From assembly GCA_900542265.1 (NCBI GenBank), contig UQML01000023.1:1-27711 (forward strand): a stretch of DNA of 27,711 nucleotides, read 5' to 3'. Shown here piece after piece: positions 8,270-15,825 of this stretch (position 1 is its first letter; the number at the start of each line of letters is the position of its first letter). Made by a program: the position numbers and the translations under genes. Under the pieces are notes generated by a model. It worked only from the letters and a program-made list of their open reading frames with translations, was not told the DNA's origin and did not search any database. The DNA comes from an uncultured Eggerthella sp. Its GTDB lineage: Bacteria; Actinomycetota; Coriobacteriia; Coriobacteriales; Eggerthellaceae.

Positions 8270-11200
8270 CTAGTGCGCATGAGCAAAAATAGTTTGTTCT
8301 ATATCAGGTAAATCTGACTGCTCAAAATGATACGACACTATTTGTGGTTGTGTTGGATTATGGGGATCTTCTTGCTCGACACGCACAAAATATGCATGTA
8401 CTTTTGTGTAACCGTTTTTCATAAGAGCGCACGCATAACATTGAGCTTGTTGCAGGTGCTTGTCATAAAGTACATCGTCTTCTTCATCAGGAAATCCACC
8501 GGTCTTATAATCAATAAACATAGCTTCACGTGCATCATTACAAGCAAGCCCGTCGATTTCTCCTTCAAGATAGATTGTCTTAGAAGTATTCAAATCATTG
8601 ATCTCTACCATAAAAGGAACTTCTGCTTGCGGTGTACCAAAAGACTCAAACGAATGAATAAGATCACTTGAAAACCAACGATCGAGTGCACGATCAAGGC
8701 GTTTTGTTTGCTCACTTGATAATCCAAAACGCTTTGCTTGCGTTTCTTGGGTTGATTGATCAGGGCGAATGATAGCGCACTTACCTTCCGGTAAGGAAAC
8801 TACTTTTGCTATAGCTATCTCGCAGAGATGATGAAATGCCGTTCCTAAATTAGTGGCATCTTCAAGCTCACCATCTGCAAGCGCATCCCAAAATTCATCA
8901 TCTTCAGTAGCACCTATTTCAAAATACCCCTCTTCCTCATCAAATTCGTAAGAGGATTGTTCATAGAGTATCTCTGTTTGATCTAGCTGATCTAAAGAAA
9001 TCTTTGTATCAGCTTTATATCCTTCATGATCAAGTGATGAATGCGAATAGACGCCTTCACGCTCACCGCGAGTAACACTTCGCGTCTCATAATAGGTGCT
9101 CAAGGGATGCTGTTGGATACGTGGCACAATAAAGTCTCTCGATTGCTCTTCTTCTTGGGTCTGAACTTGATCTGCTATATCAGCAGCATCTGGTTTATGC
9201 TCCTTTGCTTGAGGAATAACAATACGCACACGCGCAGGAGCACTTCCTCCATACGGAATCATTTGGACTTGACCTTGTGGATCGAGATGCAAAGCGGACT
9301 CCACCTCACGATAAATCCCCTTGGCGATACTTTCTTCAGCCTTCTCCGCTTTCTTGCTGGTAGACACTTTAGCGCCAGGACATATAAGAAACAGCGATTT
9401 ACTTGCACGAGTTAAAGCAACATACAGCAAACGTCTTGCTTCGGACAATATTTGTTTTTTGTTGTATGCCTTAATAATTGCAAGCATATCGACTGCTGAA
9501 CAATCCTTTAGTTTCTGTTTGGGGTCAGCATCAAGCAATCCCTGCTCAAAACTATATTCTTGAAAATAGTTGGATATATTTTGTGCCACTGTTGGTGAAG
9601 CAGGTATCTTCGTAAACTTCGTAAAATAGGTATGGTGACCTATGTTTTCCGCCACAAAACCTGATTTCACTTTAGTCCCATCGCCAAGATCAGCAACTAT
9701 AACATGAGGAAATTCAAGCCCCTTAGAGGAATGCGTTGTCATAATGCGCACACAGCGCATCTCGGTACTTTGCAAAATGCCAGGCTTCTCTTTAACAAAC
9801 GCAAGATGAGAGAGATAAGCTTCATGTAAAGCTGGCAAAGAAGGTGCTGCCATTTGAAGCTCCGCTAGAAGACGCAGTGACTTATTGATGTTTCCCGCTA
9901 TCGCCATGCCTTGAGCGCCCTGTTTGGCAAGACGCGCATAATAGCCACTGTTATACAACACCACGCGCATCGCTTCAACAATCATCTCTTCATGCTGATT
10001 AACCGTTTGCTCAAAGTCATATAATACTTGCGAGGCACGACGAAGTATTTGCCTATCCGCATCAGATAGAACCGAGATGTCAAGAAGGGTTGTCTCACTT
10101 GAAAACGCCCGGCTTGCCATTTCTCTATCTTCTTGAATAAACCCTGGAAGTAAGCGTAAAGATAAAAATGTTTTGCTTATACTTGTACGCTTTATTCCCT
10201 GACCATTATTACGGGTAGCGAGATAGAGCAAAACATCATCAGACACGTCAAACACGCCTGAAGTCAACACCCGATAGAGCGCTTCGTCATCATCATGATT
10301 GAGAGCAAACGCTAGCAAATCACTGACTAGATGCACTTCGGGGAAATTCTTGTAGACAGATCCACCCGAAATGATGACATCAAGCCCTTTATCACGCAAA
10401 GCTTGTGCATAAATATGAGCATGCTCCATTCCGCCTAAAAGCACCGCAATATCATGCGCCTGATTTCCGCCCGCAACAAGCTCCGCACAATGATCAGCAA
10501 TCAGATGCGCATTTTCTTGTGCTGTCTGAGCTTTAGTGTTAGCGCGCACAAACGCAACTTCGATGCGAGGGTGCTCTTCAAAATAGGAATCAGTTTCTTG
10601 ATTAACCGCGCCTTGTGCCCGCAGTGCTAAAAAGTCTTTACCAAAGGCTTCTTGTTGAGAAAAGATAGCCTCAACAAACGCAAGAATATCAGCATGAGAT
10701 CTAAAGTTATCCGGTAATTCTATAAATTGGGCGATGGGGTTTGTGGCAAGCTCATCGCGATAGTCGAAAAATACGTTAACGTCAGCACCTCTAAAGCGAT
10801 AAATGCTTTGCTGCGCATCTCCCACCGTGGTGATATTCGTGCGTCCTGGTTGTGCAAGATAATCAATTACGGCGACTTGAAGCTTATCAGTGTCTTGAAA
10901 CTCATCAACCATAATCAGTTTGAACTGATCACGATAGCGCTGTGCAATCTCTGGATGCTCTTTAAATGACCGCAAAAGCAATACGAGCAAATCTGTATTG
11001 TCAAGCCTATCAGCCCCTTTAAGCTTCTGATATGCCTTATCAACCGCTTCAGCAATATCAACTATGGCATTGATTTCTGGCAGCGCACAACAAAGAAGTG
11101 CCTCATAGTAGTTTTTTGCAAATGTCTCACGCCATGCAATCACTTGGTCGTACCCTTCTTGCGTCTCCCTTCTAAATTGCGGAGATGTTGCAGGAAACGC

Positions 11201-12022
11201 GGCAAATACAGAAAGATACAAATCAGCATCAAATGCTTCATCAAACCAGATGTCTGTTTGCGAAGGTAGGGCGGTGTGTTCCTCAAGGTAGGTATAGGCA
11301 GCAGCAATACCGTCTTGCAAAGCGGCAATATTTTTTTCAATAGTTTTGGTCTGTTTTCCCCAGGTAAGCATTGCAGCAGCCAAATCCTCAGCAGCACTCG
11401 CCACGACACGCAACACCTCTTGAGGACTATGATTTGCCTGTGGGATAACCAGACTTGCAAACCCCTCAGGCATACTACGCACTGCACCAAGCAGTTTTTC
11501 AAGATCACTTTGTACCGATGATCCATAATCTCCTGTTTCAACCAAAGCCTTACTTGCCAAATATGCTTTTTGATGTGATGTTCCGGTTTCTTTAACTATC
11601 TCAACAACAATCTCGATTGCCTGGTCGGTATAGGTTTTAACCAGGTCATCAGATATCAGCTCAAAGGCAGGGTCAAGACCAAAGACAAGTGCATTTTGTT
11701 TGAGTATTTGTGAGGCCATGGCGTGAATAGTAGAGATCCAAGCATTATCGGCATCAAGTGCTAAATCTCCCCGCCCCTCTTTAAGCAAGAGATTCTTGAC
11801 GCGCTCGCGCAATTCTTTGGCCGCTTCTTTAGTAAACGTAATAATAAGCGCTTCATCAAGTGACTCAATATGATTGGCCGCCTGCTCATCACAGAGTGCA
11901 TGCACCACACGCTGCGTTACGGTAAATGTTTTGCCTGAACCCGCGCCCGCAGATACCATGAGTGGCTTATCAAGCGTTGTTACAATGCTATATTGACCAG
12001 GAGTACACCGAGATAAATCCAT
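8270..12022 (-). CDS. addA: AddA-type helicase-nuclease subunit
   Basis: AddA is the ATP-dependent 3'-5' helicase and nuclease subunit of the AddAB complex, which resects double-strand breaks for RecA loading. The 1250-residue product is close to B. subtilis AddA in length. Helicase motifs: TPGQ (7-10), Walker A SAGAGSGKT (24-32), Walker B IMVDEFQDT, GDAQQSIYRFRGAD (motif III), THSSKGLEF (motif V) and RRLLYVALTRA (motif VI). The C-terminal PD-(D/E)xK nuclease has GEIDG (D1157) and IDYKTGG (D1171, K1173), so both activities look intact. An AAGGA site lies eight bases before the ATG at 12022. The partner addB is 94 bases upstream in the same direction. A long internal linker (around residues 900-1020) is acidic and low in conservation. 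Confidence 0.93.
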   Translation of the reverse strand: MDLSRCTPGQYSIVTTLDKPLMVSAGAGSGKTFTVTQRVVHALCDEQAANHIESLDEALIITFTKEAAKELRERVKNLLLKEGRGDLALDADNAWISTIHAMASQILKQNALVFGLDPAFELISDDLVKTYTDQAIEIVVEIVKETGTSHQKAYLASKALVETGDYGSSVQSDLEKLLGAVRSMPEGFASLVIPQANHSPQEVLRVVASAAEDLAAAMLTWGKQTKTIEKNIAALQDGIAAAYTYLEEHTALPSQTDIWFDEAFDADLYLSVFAAFPATSPQFRRETQEGYDQVIAWRETFAKNYYEALLCCALPEINAIVDIAEAVDKAYQKLKGADRLDNTDLLVLLLRSFKEHPEIAQRYRDQFKLIMVDEFQDTDKLQVAVIDYLAQPGRTNITTVGDAQQSIYRFRGADVNVFFDYRDELATNPIAQFIELPDNFRSHADILAFVEAIFSQQEAFGKDFLALRAQGAVNQETDSYFEEHPRIEVAFVRANTKAQTAQENAHLIADHCAELVAGGNQAHDIAVLLGGMEHAHIYAQALRDKGLDVIISGGSVYKNFPEVHLVSDLLAFALNHDDDEALYRVLTSGVFDVSDDVLLYLATRNNGQGIKRTSISKTFLSLRLLPGFIQEDREMASRAFSSETTLLDISVLSDADRQILRRASQVLYDFEQTVNQHEEMIVEAMRVVLYNSGYYARLAKQGAQGMAIAGNINKSLRLLAELQMAAPSLPALHEAYLSHLAFVKEKPGILQSTEMRCVRIMTTHSSKGLEFPHVIVADLGDGTKVKSGFVAENIGHHTYFTKFTKIPASPTVAQNISNYFQEYSFEQGLLDADPKQKLKDCSAVDMLAIIKAYNKKQILSEARRLLYVALTRASKSLFLICPGAKVSTSKKAEKAEESIAKGIYREVESALHLDPQGQVQMIPYGGSAPARVRIVIPQAKEHKPDAADIADQVQTQEEEQSRDFIVPRIQQHPLSTYYETRSVTRGEREGVYSHSSLDHEGYKADTKISLDQLDQTEILYEQSSYEFDEEEGYFEIGATEDDEFWDALADGELEDATNLGTAFHHLCEIAIAKVVSLPEGKCAIIRPDQSTQETQAKRFGLSSEQTKRLDRALDRWFSSDLIHSFESFGTPQAEVPFMVEINDLNTSKTIYLEGEIDGLACNDAREAMFIDYKTGGFPDEEDDVLYDKHLQQAQCYACALMKNGYTKVHAYFVRVEQEDPHNPTQPQIVSYHFEQSDLPDIEQTIFAHAH

Positions 12023-12116
12023 AACTCAATTCCTTGACCTGTTACTAAATTCTTTTGCCAAAAAAAGGCACCTACCACATACCCTTACCCTTGCGAAACA
12101 ATATGCACCATGCTTA

Positions 12117-14882
12117 TTACAAGCGGTTAGGACATCCCCAAACGGGACACCATGTGCATGATTTACTTGATTGGGGATGGGGCGTTATATTTCCTGAAAC
12201 CAATGCTTCAACTAAAGGAATACAAAGCTCTTCGATTTGATCAAGGTATACATCAAATGCTAACGCTACTTCAGACTTTTTCCTCGTAAATTCAGAGAGA
12301 TTAAGTTGTGCTGGATTGTAAGCTCCCGCAAGCAAGCCTTTGATGTCTTTGGCTTTGTAATTAAGATAGAAAGCTCCATAGGGTTTTGTCTTATGAAGCT
12401 TCTTGAGGCCCTGAGCATAAATCAACGCTTGCACATAGGGTGGCAGCTCAACCTCATCCCGAGTCTCAGCTTTTGTACCACTTTCCTTATCAGTGATTGA
12501 CCCCTTATAGTCAATGACAACATAGTCACCTTGCTCATTAGTATCCACGCGATCGACACGTCCGCGCAAACGAGCATGAGCAAAGTCAACCCCATCGCCT
12601 TCTTCAATACTATATTCAAACTCTGATGGCGCAAAACCCGAGAAGCATTCTGCTTGATAGACAAGATTGTCATGAAGCGCAGCGACTAATCGCTCATAGA
12701 TGCCTTCTTCGTTTTTATCCATGGGAATATAGCCTTGTTTTTTTTGACACTGATCAGCCATACACTCATCAATCGTTATTTGCAAAAGGCGATGGGCGTC
12801 ATCTATATTGTCTCGCGTCACGCGATCAAATCCCGCTTCATGCAGCTTGGTATAGAAAGAACAAAAAACAGCATGTACGAAATTTCCCGCTGCTAGACCA
12901 TCAAATCCGGCATCAGGAGATTCAGGCCTAATGCATTTTGAAATAAACCATTTATAAGGGCAATCATGGTACCTTTCTAAATCCGTCGGAGACAGCAAAG
13001 GTATACGCTTGCCTTCTTCTTGAACGGTCGGAATCATGTCAATGAGCGCAAACTTTTGTAGCGCATACGACGAGTGGTTAGCCCAGGTTTCATATTCTTC
13101 GTTAACATTTTGTTGTGCATCTGGTTGCATATCACCCACGGTAAGCGTAGCAACCAAATCATCTTCCCCTCTTATTTCCTCACGGATCTGAGATGTATGT
13201 TTTGCAAGCTCAGAACAGAAAAATGCAGGATACGCCTCTTCAGCCTGAGCATTTTTTTGAGGGATTGAAAAGACTAATTCTTCTCGTGCCGCATCACGCA
13301 AGGATGCAATCATAGTATACGCTTGCTCGAGGCGCTTTTGCTTTTCAGGAAGTTTCATCATAACGCGCAGATTCTCAAGCGCACCTGGTTTATCAACAAT
13401 AGAAAAATCATCTGATGTCGCATCAGCCACCACAAGAACATCAAAGCTTTCAGGAGCTAACGATTGTAGCGCCTGTTTGTCCATGCAAACAACTTCGAAC
13501 AAAGCGGCAGTGCCTGCAAGCTCATCAACATCCACGCCCCCTTCTTGGGTATACGATACGGGTATTCGCACTGATTCAAGCAGATATCTCACAGCATAGG
13601 GATCAGTAAGATACTGCTGCGCCTTCTCGTAAATATCACGGAGTGCACTGATTGCACCAAGCTCACGGCGGCGAGCAACCTCATCGCCTGCAAAAATAGA
13701 TGTGGCGAGATTGGTGAAATACGGCAAAATCGTACTTGCATCAAAGTCTGTTATGAGGCTTTCAAAATGATTGGGCGTTGTGAAATACTGTTGGAGTTGC
13801 ACCCATGCATCTACCGGGGACATTCCCTGATGAGACCTCAAATTGGTATTAATGGTTCGAGCAATTGTTGATCGACTTGGCAAAGCTATCTTTACTGACG
13901 ACTCTTCGGGCGTTATGGAAGATCCAACACATAATTCAGCATAGGGCGATCGGGCAAATGCAGTTGCAGCTTCTTTCCATAATGGCTCTTGTAACAAAAG
14001 CGACCAAATAGCAGCTAGCGCTTTACCAAACTCAGTATGAGTGAAAGGTATGCGTGTCTGAAGCGTAACCACATGACGCTCGTTTTTCGCACCCGAATCA
14101 CCCAACAATGATGGTGCAAGACGAACATAGAGCGCTTGAATATCAGGACTAATTAAGCCAATACGCAAGGGTGTAAGGGAACCCTTATTCCGCCACGCTT
14201 GAATAATTCGTGCAAACATTACCTGAAGCTGAAGCGGTTGAGCGTCTACTCCCGTTGGTTTAAGGAAAGTAAGAGGTGGTATCTCTTTGCGGTCCTTACT
14301 CTGTGTATCTTCTAATAACAAAGGTTTAGATATATATTCCGGTAGCGCATTTCTTTCTTTGAAAAAAGCCTGCATTGACCACGTTAAGGTAGGCTGCGCT
14401 ACAAAAGAATACTGAACTTGCGGAACCACCATGCTGAGATATGTTATAGCATCACCAAGTTCAATAAGATGCTTATCTTCAAGAGTTTTAAAGTATTGAA
14501 GGATCACTTGACAAACTGCGCTGTCGATATTAGTTGCATTTGAAGGACGTATTGGGAAATCTTGAGCAATTTTTTTGCTCTCGCTCAAAAGATGAGGTAA
14601 CCCTGCATAGTCATCAATAAAACTGGCAAGCGCCTCAATGGTTCCTGACGTTGAACCAAGTACCTCTTGTTGCAACAGTAATGATTGTATGATGAGTTTT
14701 CGCTCTACCCCATCGACAAGCTTTCTTTCATCTCCCCAAACATCCCAAGCCTCCTTAAAGTAAGCCTGCGGCGTTGTATGAAGCATTCCAAAAGAATGAG
14801 GCGCAGCGTTTTTTGCCGCGCGCTTACGCATCTGCAATGCATAATCATAAGTAGGATAAAAAATCACATTTCGCATAATCAC
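12117..14882 (-). CDS. addB: AddB-type nuclease subunit with Fe-S cluster
   Basis: This is the partner of AddA. The 921-residue protein has a C-terminal RecB-type nuclease: GRVD (D777) and VVIDYKG (D791, K793). Four cysteines in the AddB iron-sulfur arrangement surround it: C641 in HDCPYKWF, and C909, C912 and C917 in the C-terminal CTWCPVWGC. The N-terminal part resembles an inactivated UvrD helicase scaffold. It begins at RNVIFYPTYDYAL, after the point where B. subtilis AddB (1166 residues) has its Walker A motif; an in-frame stop just upstream means no longer start exists. The start is either GTG 14882 or ATG 14876; neither has a clear ribosome site, and numbering here uses the GTG. Confidence 0.88.
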   Translation of the reverse strand: MIMRNVIFYPTYDYALQMRKRAAKNAAPHSFGMLHTTPQAYFKEAWDVWGDERKLVDGVERKLIIQSLLLQQEVLGSTSGTIEALASFIDDYAGLPHLLSESKKIAQDFPIRPSNATNIDSAVCQVILQYFKTLEDKHLIELGDAITYLSMVVPQVQYSFVAQPTLTWSMQAFFKERNALPEYISKPLLLEDTQSKDRKEIPPLTFLKPTGVDAQPLQLQVMFARIIQAWRNKGSLTPLRIGLISPDIQALYVRLAPSLLGDSGAKNERHVVTLQTRIPFTHTEFGKALAAIWSLLLQEPLWKEAATAFARSPYAELCVGSSITPEESSVKIALPSRSTIARTINTNLRSHQGMSPVDAWVQLQQYFTTPNHFESLITDFDASTILPYFTNLATSIFAGDEVARRRELGAISALRDIYEKAQQYLTDPYAVRYLLESVRIPVSYTQEGGVDVDELAGTAALFEVVCMDKQALQSLAPESFDVLVVADATSDDFSIVDKPGALENLRVMMKLPEKQKRLEQAYTMIASLRDAAREELVFSIPQKNAQAEEAYPAFFCSELAKHTSQIREEIRGEDDLVATLTVGDMQPDAQQNVNEEYETWANHSSYALQKFALIDMIPTVQEEGKRIPLLSPTDLERYHDCPYKWFISKCIRPESPDAGFDGLAAGNFVHAVFCSFYTKLHEAGFDRVTRDNIDDAHRLLQITIDECMADQCQKKQGYIPMDKNEEGIYERLVAALHDNLVYQAECFSGFAPSEFEYSIEEGDGVDFAHARLRGRVDRVDTNEQGDYVVIDYKGSITDKESGTKAETRDEVELPPYVQALIYAQGLKKLHKTKPYGAFYLNYKAKDIKGLLAGAYNPAQLNLSEFTRKKSEVALAFDVYLDQIEELCIPLVEALVSGNITPHPQSSKSCTWCPVWGCPNRL

Positions 14883-14984
14883 GATTCATCTTTCATCTGG
14901 GGTTATGCAGGTGTCTTTGATGGCAAAACAAAAACAGCAGCATTACTAATTTCTGTCAAGTCTTTTCTTACCTTCATACTTACG

Positions 14985-14990
14985 TATACT
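14985..14990 (+). promoter_or_regulatory. Candidate -10 for the 6S-like RNA
   Basis: TATACT differs from the TATAAT consensus at one position and lies about 7-12 bases before the likely 5' end of the structured RNA at 14996-15000. The -35 region at 16-18 bases is T-rich but has no good match to TTGACA, so confidence is low. Confidence 0.35.
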
Positions 14991-14996
14991 AATACG

Positions 14997-15157
14997 TGTC
15001 ACCCCTGTGTTCGCGAAGGACCGATGACTAGTAATTGGGAGCTCTACATTGCAGGCGGAATGGGGATTCGTATCCGTTGATACGAAAGCCAGGAACCCTA
15101 CTGCGAGCACCCACCTGGAATTAGGTGGGTTCTTCCAATTAGCGGGGGTGATTTTTT
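14997..15157 (+). ncRNA. ssrS: Probable 6S RNA (ssrS)
   Basis: The plus strand here folds into one long closed structure of about 160 bases, the size of 6S RNA, which mimics an open promoter and binds housekeeping RNA polymerase. The ends pair as TCACCCC (14999-15005) with GGGGTGA (15145-15151), followed inward by GAAGGACC (15015-15022) with GGTTCTTC (15128-15135). A terminal hairpin TTCGTATC-CGTT-GATACGAA (15066-15085) caps the molecule. On the 3' side a hairpin CCCACCT-GGAATT-AGGTGGG (15110-15129) corresponds to the 3' bubble hairpin of E. coli 6S RNA, and GTTCGC and ACTGCGA recall conserved E. coli segments. Six Ts (15152-15157) end it, immediately before the convergent nrdG stop. No protein-coding ORF explains the region. 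Identification is from memory of family structure, not from a covariance search. Confidence 0.7.
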
Positions 15158-15724
15158 CTACCATGATGCGGGCGGCTCAAACCCCAAATCCTCTTCATGC
15201 CAAAGTATTACTTCTCCTCTTATTCTTGTCTTTTTCAAATCAATAACGCGTTGGTTTGAAGATCCCTTCCAAATAAGTTCATATGAATTGAGCTCTTGGA
15301 TAAAAGGTCCATCGACAAGAACATCACAAAGGTCAAGCAGTTCTTTCGTGCCACGCTTGTTTGCATCCACTAAAAGATCTTCGTAGTGATATCCCGAGTA
15401 CGCCCAAATACTCAAAGCAGGATTATGTTCTTTGATTTCGCGCACAACATAAGCAAGTTGAGGCGCTTGATCAAAAGGCTCTCCTCCTGTCAAAGTAATT
15501 CCTTGTGTAAGCTTTGCTGCTTCAATCTCTTGTACTAGGGCATCTAAAGACTGTTGGTATCCACCTTCAATATTCCACGATTCAGGATTATGACAGCCTT
15601 TGCAATGATGCGGACATCCTTGCACGAATACTGAAAATCGTAAGCCTGGACCATCGACTATTGAGTCTTCGACGATACCATACATTTGTATCGTGGTTGC
15701 TCCATTAATGGTACTCGCATTCAT
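15158..15724 (-). CDS. nrdG: Anaerobic ribonucleotide reductase activating protein
   Basis: NrdG is the radical-SAM activase that generates the glycyl radical on NrdD. Numbered from the ATG at 15724 the protein has 188 residues; the radical SAM cluster is CPHHCKGC (C37, C41, C44), a CX3CX2C motif, followed by LTGGEPF, the usual SAM-contacting glycine-rich segment. The frame is open back to a GTG at 15748, but that GTG lies inside a terminator-like hairpin, whereas ATG 15724 has GGGAG nine bases upstream. nrdG follows nrdD on the same strand, 101 bases away. Its stop abuts the 3' end of the convergent 6S-like RNA. Confidence 0.95.
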   Translation of the reverse strand: MNASTINGATTIQMYGIVEDSIVDGPGLRFSVFVQGCPHHCKGCHNPESWNIEGGYQQSLDALVQEIEAAKLTQGITLTGGEPFDQAPQLAYVVREIKEHNPALSIWAYSGYHYEDLLVDANKRGTKELLDLCDVLVDGPFIQELNSYELIWKGSSNQRVIDLKKTRIRGEVILWHEEDLGFEPPASW

Positions 15725-15738
15725 GTATCTCAACTCCC

Positions 15739-15779
15739 AAAAAAGCACCTGCCCTCTTTTGCTCAGAGCAGATGCTTTT
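15739..15779 (-). terminator. Terminator-like hairpin between nrdD and nrdG
   Basis: On the minus strand, arms AAAAGCATCTGC (15779-15768) and GCAGGTGCTTTT (15752-15741) form a 12-bp stem with one G-U pair and a 15-base loop. The 3' arm runs into six Ts (15744-15739). The ribosome site of nrdG begins one base later. As placed it would stop or attenuate transcription between nrdD and nrdG. Confidence 0.75.
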
Positions 15780-15825
15780 ATTGCGTCATATGCGCGACGT
15801 TTTACCGATGTTTTGTAAAAAGAAT

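Noticed and set aside
12060..12066. Run of seven Ts (minus strand) between addB and addA
   Set aside because: Only a four-base stem can form around it, so it is not a convincing terminator.
14946..15164. 72-codon minus-strand open frame across the addB-nrdG gap
   Set aside because: It overlaps the nrdG end, lacks a ribosome site and is antisense to the structured RNA, whose paired ends explain the sequence better.
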